NCBI GenBank assembly: GCA_026119855.1
Contig: JAOWBW010000182.1
Span: 1,094,297-1,158,296 of the forward strand
Length of the DNA stretch: 64,000 nucleotides
Direction: 5' to 3'
Source: Campanula takesimana
Lineage: Eukaryota > Streptophyta > Magnoliopsida > Asterales > Campanulaceae
Part shown: positions 52,521-63,550 of the stretch, piece after piece
Layout: each line of letters begins with the position of its first letter
How positions within the stretch are numbered: the first letter of the stretch is position 1
Translations under genes and position numbers: made by a program
The notes under the pieces: generated by a model
Database searches by the model: none
The model's input: the letters and a program-made list of their open reading frames with translations, nothing else
Told to the model about the DNA's origin: nothing

Positions 52521-53889
52521 TGTTGGATTTCGTGCAATCATGCGCAGCGGAAGATAGACATGAATAAAACCCAATAGCCTAGATCCGCTATGAACAATAA
52601 TTCATAATAACAAGATGAAGGAAACTAACCCTTGTAGATCGTTATGTAAAACATGGATTAAGCGTTAAGACAAACGCCCTCTACCGGTGATCCACACAAC
52701 GAACAGATTTCAAGAACACCTTCTTGAACTTGACTGCTAGGTCTTCGGATTGATCAACGATGTTGAAGAACTATTCTTCAAAGCTCCTAATTGTTATTGT
52801 GACTTGATAATTGAGATTAATCAATCACAATAACCCAAGAATATAATGTGTGATTTCTTTCTCTAAGAAAGACTTTGGAATTGATCAAATCAACTACTAG
52901 GGAACAATTCCCATCAGTCTGTATTTATATTCTAGGGGTTTCAGAAACCCTTTAGGACTTAGGTTTTCTTGTCCAACAAGAGTTTTCCTAAAACTGATTC
53001 TGCAGGGCAAAACCATTCGTACGGATGTTTCTGGAAGCATCCAGATTCAGCCGTACGGATCCTTTAGGCAGGATCCATTTTACTTCGTTTTTCGCTCCTT
53101 TGAATTATCCGTTCTGCGTGTGTGACCCAATAGGATTATACTAAGTTGGCAACGAGTCCGAACCAGTCAAACCTCGTAAGTCATAAGAGGACTCTAGCAA
53201 GCCATTATGACTACCCAATTAGTATAACTTTGAACTCCAAAGTTTCCTAAAATAGAACATAACACAATCTCTTTGTTACACGATGTCTATTGAACGTAAG
53301 CCATGGTCAATGGTCAACTTACATTTGTTCAATGCTTTCTCGATCCCGAATGTATTGATAACACAAATCTTATTTGACCACGGCCATGCATTTCATCAAT
53401 ACCATTCATCGAGTGGCCAAAGCTTGACATCTCTCTTGACGAGGAACAAATCCCATCTTGGCTTATTACTCTTCCCTACATGATTCCGATTATGCCAATC
53501 ATATTCTTTATAGCTATCCGGTTAGGGATAACGTTTGAATACGTCAAACATAATGTTCATCATGTGGAAGACTGTAATAACCTCAGGTCTAAAGATTCCA
53601 GTGATATAACTATATGAGACTTAATTATGACATTGTGACCATGACATAAATCTCATAGGGGTCAGTCCAGTATTTGTTCTCCAACAAATACCCATAAGTC
53701 TAATTGTATCCCATACACCATAATCATCATATGATTATCTATTAAACTTATACTAATAATTAATCATAATTATCAGGGACGGGGATTATTATAATAAACA
53801 TGCAAAAGACATAATAATCAAACATTCAATATCTTTATAAATAATAACATTTGTTTAACAAACAACATGCCTAGGGCATAACACCAACA
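52521..53889 (-). repeat. Element I 3' LTR
   Basis: It spans tgttggatttcgtgcaatc to caccaaca. The CGTACG palindrome pair is at 53020-53059. A TATA-like minus TATAAATA is at about 52923-52932. A 66-codon ORF at 53283 also occurs in the right LTR and is a by-product. Confidence 0.95.
53018..53062. repeat. CGTACG palindrome pair in the I 3' LTR
   Basis: Cores at 53020-53025 and 53054-53059 (34 bp start to start) flank a hairpin with arms tctgga and tccaga. The right LTR carries the same unit at 60034-60078 with one core changed to catacg. Confidence 0.93.
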
Positions 53890-53905
53890 ATCTCCCACTT
53901 GCACT
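53890..53905 (-). other. Element I polypurine tract
   Basis: The minus strand AAGTGGGAGATT directly precedes the 3' LTR start. Element E has the related AAGTGGGAGATTA. Confidence 0.85.
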
Positions 53906-53909
53906 AGGC

Positions 53910-56063
53910 CTAATTAATGTATCGAATACCCATAGACCTAACATGACCATCACACTTTGCTTGCGGAAGACCCTTTGTCAATGGGTCTGCAATATTATCA
54001 TCAGTTGGTACTTTGCATATATTTACGTCTCCTCTATCAACGATCTCTCGAATGATATGAAAACGCCTAAGTATGTGTTTGGATTTCTGATGCGATCTAG
54101 GTTCCTTTGCTTGAGCAATAGCACCATTATTATCAAAATAAAGGTCTATTGGATTAGCAATGCTAGGAACCACTTCTAGTTCACCAATGAACTTTTTAAT
54201 CCAAACAGCCTCTTTAGCAGCATCGGATGCAGCAATATACTCATCTTCAGTTGTAGAATCTGCTACGGTACTTTGCTTAGAACTCTTCCAGCTAACAGCA
54301 CCTCCATTGAGCACAAATACAAATCCAGATTGCGATCTAGAATCATCCTTGTCGGTTTGGAAGCTTGCATCTGTGTAACCACTTACAACTAGATCATCTT
54401 CAATTCCTCCATACACCAAGAACGAATCTTTAGTCCTTCGCAAGTACTTAAGAATCATCTTGACTGCAATCCAGTGACTCTCACCAGGATCTGATTGGTA
54501 TCTGCTCGTCATGCTTAAAGCATAGGAGACATCGGGTCTAGTACATATCATGGCATACATGATGGATCCAATAGCAGAAGCGTATGGAATCCCAATCATT
54601 CTTTCACGCTCATCAGTTGTCTTAGGACACTGATTCTTGCTTAGGGATATGCCATGACCTACTGGCAAATTTCCTCTCTTAGAGTTTTCCATGCGGAATA
54701 TCTTAAGAACTTTGTCAATATATGTATCTTGACTTAAACCAAACAATTTCTTGGATCTATCACGATAGATCCTTATGCCAAGGATGTAAGCGGCTTCTCC
54801 CATATCTTTCATTAAGGAACACTTTCCTAACCAAGTCTTTACAGACTGCAGTGCAGGAATGTCATTTCCAATGATTAATATGTCATCAACATATAGCACA
54901 AGAAATAGTACTACGCTCCCACTAATCTTCTTGTATACACAAGGTTCATCTTCGTTCTTGATGAAGCCAAACTCTTTGACCGATTCATCAAATCGAAGAT
55001 TCCAACTCCTAGAGGCTTGCTTCAATCCATAAATGGATCTTTGCAACTTGCATACTTTGTTAGAATTTTCTGGAATTACAAAACCTTCAGGTTGTGTCAT
55101 ATAAACATCCTCAAGTAAGTTCCCGTTAAGGAACGCTGTTTTGACATCCATTTGCCATATCTCATAGTCAAAATATGCGGCTATGGCAAGTAAAATTCTT
55201 ATAGACTTGATCATTGCTATGGGCGAAAAGGTTTCATCATAGTCGATTCCATGAATCTGCCTATAGCCTTTCGCTACAAGTCTAGCTTTATAAGTATGCA
55301 CCTTACCATCCATGTCAGTCTTCCTTTTGAAAACCCACTTGCATCCTATGATTTTTACACCTTCGGGCGCATCAATCAAGTTCCAAACTTGATTGTCATA
55401 CATGGACTTAATTTCAGATTCCATGGCTCCAAGCCATTTATCTTAATCAGGAGCGGACATCGCTTCTTGGTAGGAAGTAGGTTCGTCATCAACTATGACT
55501 TCCACTTCATTGCTATCCGTCATGAGAAATCCATATCTCTCAGGTTCGGATCGCACCCTACCAGTTCTGCGAGGAACTTGAGTATTCTGAATAGGTTCGA
55601 CAACTCCTTGTGAAACTTGTTCAGATCTAACATTTTGTTCCACATTATTTTCAGGTTCTCGAACTTCTTCGAGATTAATTTTACTCCCACTAATTCCTTT
55701 GGAGAGAAACTCTTTCTCTAGAAAGGTACCATCTCGGGCAACAAACACTTTGTTGTCCGTGCGGTTGTAAAAGTAATAACCCTTAGTTTCCTTAGGGTAA
55801 CCGACAAAATAACACTTGTCAGATTTTGGTGCAAGTTTGTCAGAGATCATTCTCTTAACATAAGCATCACAACCCTAAATCTTCATGAAAGACAAACTAG
55901 GTTTTCTTCCAGTCCACATCTCATATGGAGTCTTTGGAACAGATTTAGTTGGAACTCTATTTAGTGTAAGAGCAGCAGTTTCTAGTGCATATCCCCAAAA
56001 GGTTAAAGGAAGATCAACTTGACTCATCATGGAGCGGACCATATCTAATAAAGTCCTATTTCT
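53910..56063 (-). pseudogene. Element I integrase end, reverse transcriptase and RNase H
   Basis: The same reading frame continues after the TGA. A TAG at 55875-55877 sits in a position where relatives have Trp, and a TAA at 55443-55445 sits where they have a Ser-type codon. Pieces are 55850-55443 (integrase C-terminal region and linker) and 55424-53910 (504 codons). In the latter, RT has KWVFKRKTDMDG (residues 29-40), QMDVKTAFLNG and YVDD at 178-181. RNase H has YTDASFQTD, TTEDEYIA (TEAEY in most relatives) and DNNGAIA. It ends at a stop at 53910. No frameshift is needed for 3972 bases, which supports very recent loss of function. Confidence 0.92.
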
Positions 56064-57881
56064 TCACTCAGACACACCATTCCATTGTGGTGTTCCAGGT
56101 GGAGTTAATTGTGAAACAATTCCACGATCTCTAAGATGATTGTCAAATTCTTGGCTTAAATATTCTCCACCTCGATCAGATCGAAGTGCCTTAATAGTTT
56201 TACCAAGTTGATCTTGTACTTCATTTTGAAATATTCTAAATATCTCAAAAGATTCACTTTTATGTTTCATTAAGTAGACATAGCCATATCTACTAAAATC
56301 ATCAGTAAAAGTTATGAAGTATTGATATCCTCCCCTAGCATTGCTGCTCATTGGTCCACACACATCAGTATGTATGAGTCCCAATAAGTCACTAGCCCTT
56401 TCACTACTCTTAGTAAAAGGTGCCTTTGTCATTTTTCCAAGTAAACAAGACTCACAAGTTTCATATGATTTAAAATCACGTGAATCCAAAAGTCCGTCCC
56501 CATAGAGTTTTGAGATACGCTTCTCATTAATATGACCAAGACGGCAGTGCCACAAATAAGTATGATTTACATCATTAGGTTTGGATTTCTTATTTATATT
56601 ATAAATATTCTCATTATTTCCATTCTCAACATCAAGAACATAAAGGTCATTAAATGAACATGCAGTACAATAAAGCATATCATTTAAATAAATAGAAAAC
56701 TTCTTATTTTTAATAAGAAAACTATAACCTTCATTATCCAAACAAGAAACTGAAATAATATTTCTACTCAAATCCGGAACGTAATAACAATTGTTCAAAA
56801 CAAGAATTAATCCGCTAGGTAAAATGACATCATATGTTCCTACGGCTAATGCAGCAACTCTTGCTCCATTCCCCACGCGTAGGTCCACTTCGCCATCTTT
56901 GAGTAGCCTCCTATTCCTTAGTGCCTGCACATTCAAACAAATGTGAGATCCACAACCGGTATCTAATACCCAGGAACTAGAAATAGAAAGTAGAATATCT
57001 ATAACATAGATACCTGAAGTAGACGCAGTCCCACTGCTCTTCTTCTTCTTTAACTCGTCCATGTAAACCTTGCAATTTCTTTTCCAATGACCAATCTCAT
57101 TACAGTGGAAACAGATTGCATCCTTTTGGGAAGTAGGTTTAGCCACATCAGCATTAGCAACAATTGCCTTGCCAATCTTGGGTTTGACAACTTTTGTCTT
57201 AACCCCTTTGCCTTTGCCTTTAGAGCCTTTTCTTCCTTTTGTCACTACGAGCACAGGAGCGACTTCTTTACCGATTTTCTTTTCCGCTGTCTTTAGCATC
57301 CCATGCAACTCAGACAGGGACTTATCCATCCCATGCATATTAAAGTTCATGACGAACTGATTATAGCTTTTGGGCAATGAATTAAGAATAAAATCAGTGG
57401 CCAACTCAACATCAATGGGATGGCCAAGCCTCTCTAGATTCTCAAAATGAGCCTTCATCTTCAAAACATGAAGGCCCACAGACTTCCCTTCGCTCATCTT
57501 GCATGAGACCAAGGCAGCTATAGTGTCGAACCTCTCTTGCCTTGCTTGTTCTTGAAACATATCTTTCAACGAAAGAGCAAGGTCAAATGCCTCCAAGTGT
57601 TCAAGAGTCTTATGAAGCTCTGGACACATGGCCGCAAGCATAAGACAACCCACCTCACGAGAATCACTTTTGTGTTTCTTGTAGGCGTTTCTCTCATCCT
57701 TGGGTGCATTAGAAGCAGGTTCCTCTTCAGGAACGGGCTCATCAAGAATATAGAGCTTGTCCTCATGCTTTAGAACAATTCTAAGGCTACGGATCCAATC
57801 CGTGTAGTTAGCTCCATTTTCTTGAAGTTTTTCCTTCTCAAGGATAGATCGCAATGATAAAGAACCAGTACTTTGAGCCAT
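56064..57881 (-). pseudogene. Element I gag, protease and integrase core
   Basis: ATG at 57881 is the first in frame and opens a copia (UBN2-type) gag domain, residues about 20-205. A zinc knuckle C-x2-C-x4-H-x4-C is at 257-270 (CFHCNEIGHWKRNC). The protease active site VLDTG is at 305-309. The pre-integrase zinc site has HCRLGH at 445-450 and CESC at 476-479. The integrase core has D506 (HTDVCGP), D569 (RSDRGGEY) and E605, exactly 35 residues apart, the DD35E pattern. The frame stops at TGA 56064-56066, directly after E605, where related elements have an Arg codon. Confidence 0.92.
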
Positions 57882-58596
57882 TATCTACAATTATGCAAAC
57901 ATATAATTAAATATAAGTACCAACTTAATTAAAGATATTATAAGTATTTCACAAATACTCCCACTAAATTATATAACCTTCAAATACATCCAATGTATCA
58001 TATAATTTAAATGGGCTAAGATCCAACTTTAATTTAATTTCAAGTCCGCTTTGGCGATACTGCTCAAAATTAAATTAATTAGGTAGACAACTCCTTGTCA
58101 ATCATATCATATATGACTCTTAGATCCTTTATGAGATTTAGACATCATATGTCTAACACATTTTAATCTCATCTGTGCCTTAGACCCAAAACTTTGTCTT
58201 TTGATAGCCCAATTAAGTCAAACCATTTTAAACGTATAGGAATCACTCTTTCCTCATCTTATTCATAAATAAATAGAATTAATGCGCCTCGATTTGGCAG
58301 AGCCCGCATAAAACTACCCATGTACTCATAAGTGTTTTAATCATGGATTGGCACTTAACTTAAATTTTAAGAAGGTTCACACACATAAAGTTAATCAATT
58401 AACCGAATTAATTTTATGTGACATTAGTTGCGCTAGTTAGGGATAAAAGTCTGAAATCATGAGATTTCTCCAATCTTAAACTCCTTTAAGATTCTGATCT
58501 CATTAATGCTCTGGACTTCTGAATTTGAATCTGTTTCAGGAAACATGGTTTAACAACCATCCATCTGAAACAAATCATAGTCAGTATAACCCAAAC

Positions 58597-58643
58597 CATC
58601 CGTACGGATGTTTCTGGAAGCATCCAGATTCATCCGTATGGAT
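58597..58643. repeat. CGTACG palindrome pair, first leader copy
   Basis: It is almost the same as the LTR unit: atccgtacggat, a tctgga / tccaga hairpin, then atccgtatggat. Confidence 0.93.
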
Positions 58644-58727
58644 AGTTATGCATATCTCAGAAACATTGAACTCTTCAGGATTCTGGAACTGCATCCGCAG
58701 AGCATCTTGAAATTGAGAGAACAAAAC

Positions 58728-58841
58728 GTACGGTCGAAACTAAGCCAAAAGGCATCCACATTCCCGTACTAAGATCAAGAAAATAGGCAACTTCTCTATA
58801 CGGTCGAAACTAAGCCAAAAGGCATCCACATTCCCGTATAG
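58728..58841 (-). other. Leader stem-loops, type 1, two copies
   Basis: Copy 1 is 58728-58769 with end arms gtacgg and ccgtac. Copy 2 is 58796-58841 with arms ctatacgg and ccgtatag. Between the arms both have tcgaaactaagccaaaaggc and atccacattc, in which gcc and ggc can pair around aaaa. Element E has copies with arms gtgcggt / accgcac (29845-29885) and ccatgtgg / ccacatgg (29911-29981). Confidence 0.8.
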
Positions 58842-59087
58842 ATTGGTCGCATGTCTCAAGACCCTTTCAATGTCTCTTAATCTCACAGATTACAGCAGTT
58901 CTAAACTCTTTAGAACTCTGATTTCTGCAACTATTCCGAATTCTCAACAGATAACAGTTTCAGGAAACACGGTTTCGAAAACCAGCCGTCTGAAACCAGT
59001 TTCTGTTTCCAGGTTCGAATTCTGCAAACAATTTGCAGAACAATCTGAACATGAGAAGTCAGAATGAAATCTGGGAGTGGACCAAAA

Positions 59088-59134
59088 CCATCCGTACGGA
59101 TGTGTTTGGAGGCTCCCAAACCAGCGGTACGGAT
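59088..59134. repeat. CGTACG palindrome pair, second leader copy
   Basis: Here atccgtacggat is followed by a hairpin with different arms, gtttgg and ccaaac, and then gcggtacggat. The arms changed while pairing was kept. Confidence 0.93.
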
Positions 59135-59525
59135 TCTTAGGTAGAATCCCAGTTTTTCCAGATTTTCAGATTTCAGAAATTCGATCAATCTTAATATCGT
59201 GTTTATACATAATCAGATTACAGAAACATGAAATTGCAGATTACGAATTTTAACCCATCTAATTCATATATTCAATAACCAATTTATTCCACATACAAAT
59301 TAGATCAAGATCATCAATAGGATAATCCAATTACAACATGATAATCTAAGCATGTAATCATACATATTAATCAAATCAATATTACAACCACATCAACTAG
59401 CATGCATATTTTATATCTCATATAAAATCCATCACATAAATTCATCTATCTCATGATCATATCAGTTAAATAATCACATTAAATAATTATATCATGATAA
59501 TATTAGAATTATTGATCATCAACGG

Positions 59526-59538
59526 GGCTCTGATACCA
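59526..59538 (-). other. Element I primer binding site (tRNA-iMet)
   Basis: The minus strand reads tggtatcagagcc, one base from the 5' LTR. Confidence 0.95.
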
Positions 59539-59539
59539 C

Positions 59540-60874
59540 TGTTGGATTTCGTGCAATCATGCGCAGCAGAAGATAGACATGAATAAAAACCAATAGCCTA
59601 GATCCGCTATGAACAATAATTCATAATAACAAGATGAAGGAAACTAACCATTGTAGATTGTTATGTAAAACTTGGATTAAGCGTTAAGACAAACTCCCTC
59701 TACCGGTGATCCACACAACGAACAGATTTCAAGAACACCTTCTTGAACTTGACTGCTAGGTCTTCGGATTGATCAACGATGTTGAAGAACTATTCTTCAA
59801 AGCTTCTAATTGTTATTGTGACTTGATAATTGAGATTAATAAATCACAATAACCCAAGAATATAATGTGTGATTTATTTCTCTAAGAAAGACTTTGGAAT
59901 TGATCAAATCAACTACTAGGGAATAATTCCCGTCAGTCTGTATTTATATTCTAGGGGTTTCAGAAACCCTTTAGGACTTAGGTTTTCTTGTCCAACAAGA
60001 GTTTTCCTAAAACTGATTCTGCCGGGCAAAACCGTCCATACGGATGTTTCTGGAAGCATCCAGATTCAGCCGTACGGATCCTTTAGGCAGGATCCATTTT
60101 ACTTCATTTTTCGCTCCTTTGAATTATCCGTTCTGCGTGTGTGACCCAATAGGATTATACTAAGTTGGCAATGAGTCCGAACCAGTCAAACCTCGTAAGT
60201 CATAAGCGGACTCTAGCAAGCCATTATGACTACCCAATTAGTATAACTTTGAACTCCAAAGTTTCCTAAAATAGAACATAACACAATCTCTTTGTTACAC
60301 GATGTCTATTGAACGTAAGCCATGGTCAATGGTCAACTTACATTTGTTCAATGCTTTCTCGATCCCGAATGTATTGATAACACAAATCTTATTTGAGCAC
60401 GGCCATGCATTTCATCAATACCATTCATCGAGTGGCCAAAGCTTGACATCTCTCTTGACGAGGAACAAATCCCATCTTGGCTTATTACTCTTCCCTACAT
60501 GATTCCGATTTTGCCAATCATATTCTTTATAGCTATCCGGTTAGGGATAACGTTTGAATACGTCAAACATAATGTTCATCATGTGGAAGACTGTAATAAC
60601 CTCAGGTCTAAAGATTCCAGTGATATAACTAAATGAGACTTAATTATGACATTGTGACCATGACATAAATCTCATAGGGGTCAGTCCAGTATTTGTTCTC
60701 CAACAAATACCCATAAGTCTAATTGTATCCCATACACCATAATCATCATATGATTATCTATTAAACTTATACTAATAATTAATCATAATTATCAGGGACG
60801 GGGATTATTATAATAAACTTGCAAAAGACATAATAATCAAACATTCAATATCTTTATAAATAATAACATTTGTT
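59540..60874 (-). repeat. Element I 5' LTR, truncated by 34 bp
   Basis: It is identical to the left LTR at most sites until 60874, where similarity ends abruptly. The 34 missing bases are the start of U3 in minus sense. It has a TATA-like string at 59942-59948 and a palindrome pair at 60038-60076. Confidence 0.93.
59942..59948 (-). promoter_or_regulatory. Putative TATA box of I 5' LTR
   Basis: Minus TATAAAT lies about 90-130 bp downstream of the palindrome pair in transcription sense. Confidence 0.45.
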
Positions 60875-62640
60875 CCATAGTAAATATTTTATCTTCTAAA
60901 TAAATTTTCTCTTAAATAACTTTTGCCAATATTTTATATTTCATTATATACATAAAAAAACAAAAAAATAAAAAATGTGAGAATACATTTTCATCATTTA
61001 TTTTTCTAAAATATAAATTGTCTCTTAATAGACATTCATTTTCACATGGAAGGAAGTATCATTAAATAACATGCTTGAATCAAACGAAGTTGTATTTTCA
61101 CAATGCGTTACATTTTCAATAAACGAAGTTCTATTTTCACACATGGAGGAAGTAACATTTTTCATTAGATTTATCTGTGATTAGCAGTTTAAATTTATTT
61201 TCTGATGTTGTGCATAAAATGTTCGTTTCTCTCAATCATGAGAATCTTTATTGATTTCAGAATTCCATATATATAAAAATAAATTTCACTAATTTACAAA
61301 AAAAAAAAGAAAAAAAAAAGAAGAAGAAGAAGATAATTTTGGAATGTTCTTTTCAATTGTAAGTAAGGTATATTTAAGGGCATTTGTGTCAAGATGTTGA
61401 TTAATCCATTGAAACTTTAATGAATGTAGTGGATAAGGAAAAAATGTAGTGGCAATAGCCCCTCCCATAATTGAATTAATTTCTAAGACAAAACATGCCT
61501 CTCTAAACATAATTTTCAATGATTTGAGATTTTTGTATCTGCTCAAAATTGTCTAATTAAATTCACATTATCCATGAATTGTATTCAGTTTCTTCAAATG
61601 AGAAATAAAATAATATTTTATCCACCTCAAATTTAATGTTTACTTTTAATATGACTATTATAACTTGGTATCATAAACACAAATGTTATGATTTCGAAAA
61701 AAAAAGGAAAAAAACAAAACTACTTTAAAAGTATTTGTATGTTGACTGTATTTACTGTATTTGTAATAATATTGTGAATATAGAAAAAACCAAAAAAAAA
61801 AAATCAAGTTTAAGTCGTTTAAGTTAATTAAATTAAATTAAATTAAAGGTATAATATTTTCATTACAAATTTTAAATATTTACCACATTTATTTACAGTA
61901 CAAAATGACTTCACATTTATTGCATGTCACCAAAGAATCTAGACTACGACAATAGTCGCAACTGTAAACCCGAGTTACTTTTATTTTTTCCTTTCCTAAT
62001 TATTAATTTTTTTTTTTGATTTTTTGAAATTAAAAGTATTTGTATGTATTCTTGCCACGAGCAAGAAATATTCAATTTTTTATTAGGCAAAAGGTATTTA
62101 CATTAGCTTTACAATAATCATGTGAATAAGTATTACTCTTTTTGTCTCAAAATGAATATTTTACAAAACATCCTAAAGATCGAAAAAAGTGGCTGGTGAG
62201 AATTAGTTTTACGCAAACATTTTACAGAATTAGCGGTCATATGAGGTTTAATGTGTTCAAAAACCGAAAATCCTAACAAGCACGCTCTTATGTTAAGATT
62301 TCGCAAGTCCAATTTGCAAATTAAAAATTTGTTTTGTAAGCCTTTTTCAATTTAGTAATAAATGTTTTGAGATTGATAGATAAATTGGAATGAGGAGTTG
62401 AAACATATGAATATTTCATTGAAAAACGTGCTACTTTGAAACGACTCAAGAAACACAAAAACATGAGGAAAACTTTTTCCTAAATCAATTTTTTGATAAT
62501 TTTGTGATTTCTTAAACAAGCTGCATAGTCTTAACATAAAACATAAATGAAGATCAAATCGAATGGTTTCCACCAAAATTTTGTAGACTTTTTCTTATCT
62601 TACACTAGAGTGACTATACATATGATTTTTAGCGTATTAG
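60875..62640. other. AT-rich DNA with no gene
   Basis: I see no ORF with family resemblance, no LTR and no RNA gene in these 1.77 kb. A purine run with (gaa)n is at 61299-61333. Several A-tracts and a taaat repeat near 61826-61848 are present. Confidence 0.6.
61299..61333. repeat. A-tract and (GAA)n microsatellite
   Basis: Two A runs separated by G lead into gaagaagaagaag. Confidence 0.9.
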
Positions 62641-62687
62641 ATAGACATATATGTATAGCATTACGACATTTTCATTTATAAGGAAGT

Positions 62688-62788
62688 CTTGTGTGAGACG
62701 GATCTCGACAAGAGAGGAAGTTGCCTACCCATAAACCATTTACTCTCTCAACGAGACCTATCTCACATGTCAGACCGTCTTACACAAG
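62688..62788. mobile_element. Small MITE-like inverted-repeat element
   Basis: Inverted repeats cttgtgtgagacgg (62688-62701) and ccgtcttacacaag (62775-62788) match with one change. The inner part (gatctcgac, gagacctatctcac) also shows weak symmetry. The target duplication is not clear. A diverged direct repeat of about 33 bp lies outside it at 62635 and 62796. Confidence 0.6.
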
Positions 62789-62901
62789 TTTTTGTTATTA
62801 GATTGACATATATGAATATCGTTACGACCACGTCAGTTATACAGGTTAGTCAAAGAAAAAACCCGAACAACCATAATGATGGGATAAAAGTACATTTTAT
62901 A

Positions 62902-63158
62902 CTCCCTCTGTCCCAAAAAGATAGTCCACTTTGGATTTTTAATGGTCAACACATGTGAACTTTGACTAAATATTATTATCAATCTAATCATCGCAATAAA
63001 ATTTTAAAATTTGTCATTGATAAATCACTTGATGATTAATCAATAACAAGTTTTAGAATTTCACAAGAATGATTAGATTGAAATTTATATTTAGTCAAAG
63101 TTCACTTATATTGACCATCAAAAATCAAAAGTGGACCATCTTTCTGGGACGGAGGGAG
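62902..63158. mobile_element. Stowaway-type MITE
   Basis: The 257-bp unit begins ctccctctgtcccaaaaag and ends with its inverted form (ctgggacggagggag). It is flanked by TA on both sides (62900-62901, 63159-63160). Long terminal arms (gtccactttggat against atcaaaagtggac) also pair. The CTCCCTC ends and TA target are typical of Stowaway MITEs moved by Tc1/mariner transposases. Confidence 0.93.
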
Positions 63159-63212
63159 TATTTATTTAGAATATTTATTTTAAGTTATATTTTATTAATT
63201 AGTTTATTTGTG

Positions 63213-63242
63213 CCCGTCGAATATCGACGGGTTACTAACTAG
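63213..63242 (+). mobile_element. Helitron-like 3' end
   Basis: A perfect 8-bp stem cccgtcga / tcgacggg with an ata loop is followed by ttactaactag. The CTAG end, 11 bases after the hairpin, and a T as the next base fit Helitron 3' ends, which insert between A and T. No Helitron 5' TC end is identified upstream, so only this end is supported. Confidence 0.65.
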
Positions 63243-63429
63243 TTCATAAAGAAAAGGTAGATTTATACCTGATCAGTTTTACTCAGATGTCATCTTGTAG
63301 GAGGATGTCAACATCTTGATTATTCCATTGTCTTGTTCATGCGTACTTGGTTGTCTCGACATAATAAAACTTGCTTAGTTTCCTTGCAAGACAATAACTT
63401 GTTAGAGATGGGTGTTAGCTTAGCTAACA
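63243..63429 (-). repeat. Element J 3' LTR start, truncated
   Basis: On the minus strand GCATCGGAGGGG leads into TGTTAGCTAAGCTAACACCC, a PPT followed by an LTR start at 63429. The LTR contains an inverted tgttagct / agctaaca at its start. It cannot be followed below the Helitron-like end at 63242, so it is probably truncated there or ends nearby. Confidence 0.5.
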
Positions 63430-63550
63430 CCCCTCCGATGCTTAAGTTAGTAATGGTTCAAAAAATATAGATAAATCTGAAATAACATAAAGTAAATAAA
63501 GTAAAACAAATTCGTACCTGGTATCTTGATTTAAACGAATGAACTATAAC
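63430..63550 (-). other. Element J integrase to LTR spacer with PPT
   Basis: AT-rich sequence between the integrase stop and the LTR; the PPT CGGAGGGG is at 63428-63436 on the minus strand. No antisense gene lies here, unlike regions 41445 and 50496. Confidence 0.55.

Larger units (their letters stand above)
58533..58996 (-). other. Leader stem-loops, type 2, two copies
   Basis: Copies are 58533-58571 and 58957-58996. Both have outer arms gtttcag and ctgaaac. Inner arms differ: atggtt / aaccat in the first, acgg / ccgt with ggttt / aaacc in the second, each pair complementary. Confidence 0.75.
57882..59525 (-). other. Element I 5' leader
   Basis: About 1.64 kb between PBS and gag has no ORF of interest. 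It holds two types of stem-loop (58728-58841 and 58533-58996), two CGTACG palindrome units and one copy of the block duplicated in E. Confidence 0.75.
52521..60874 (-). mobile_element. Element I: near-intact minus-strand Ty1/copia element
   Basis: The LTR pair is 52521-53889 (1369 bp) and 59540-60874 (1335 bp), about 99 percent alike by eye. The PBS for tRNA-iMet, PPT and one gag-pol frame of about 1324 codons are present, with just three nonsense codons. The 5' LTR lacks its first 34 bp: the right copy stops at tttgtt where the left continues to ccaaca. Flanks do not match as a target duplication, so the 5' end was lost after insertion. Coding relationship is with the Tork/TAR-type copia lineages (tentative). 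Element E is a decayed relative. Confidence 0.93.

Noticed and set aside
53283..53483. 66-codon ORF, repeated at 60302-60502
   Set aside because: The same case in the LTRs of element I.
60875..62640. Possible host gene or RNA gene in the AT-rich region
   Set aside because: No motif, splice-supported frame or RNA structure could be supported.
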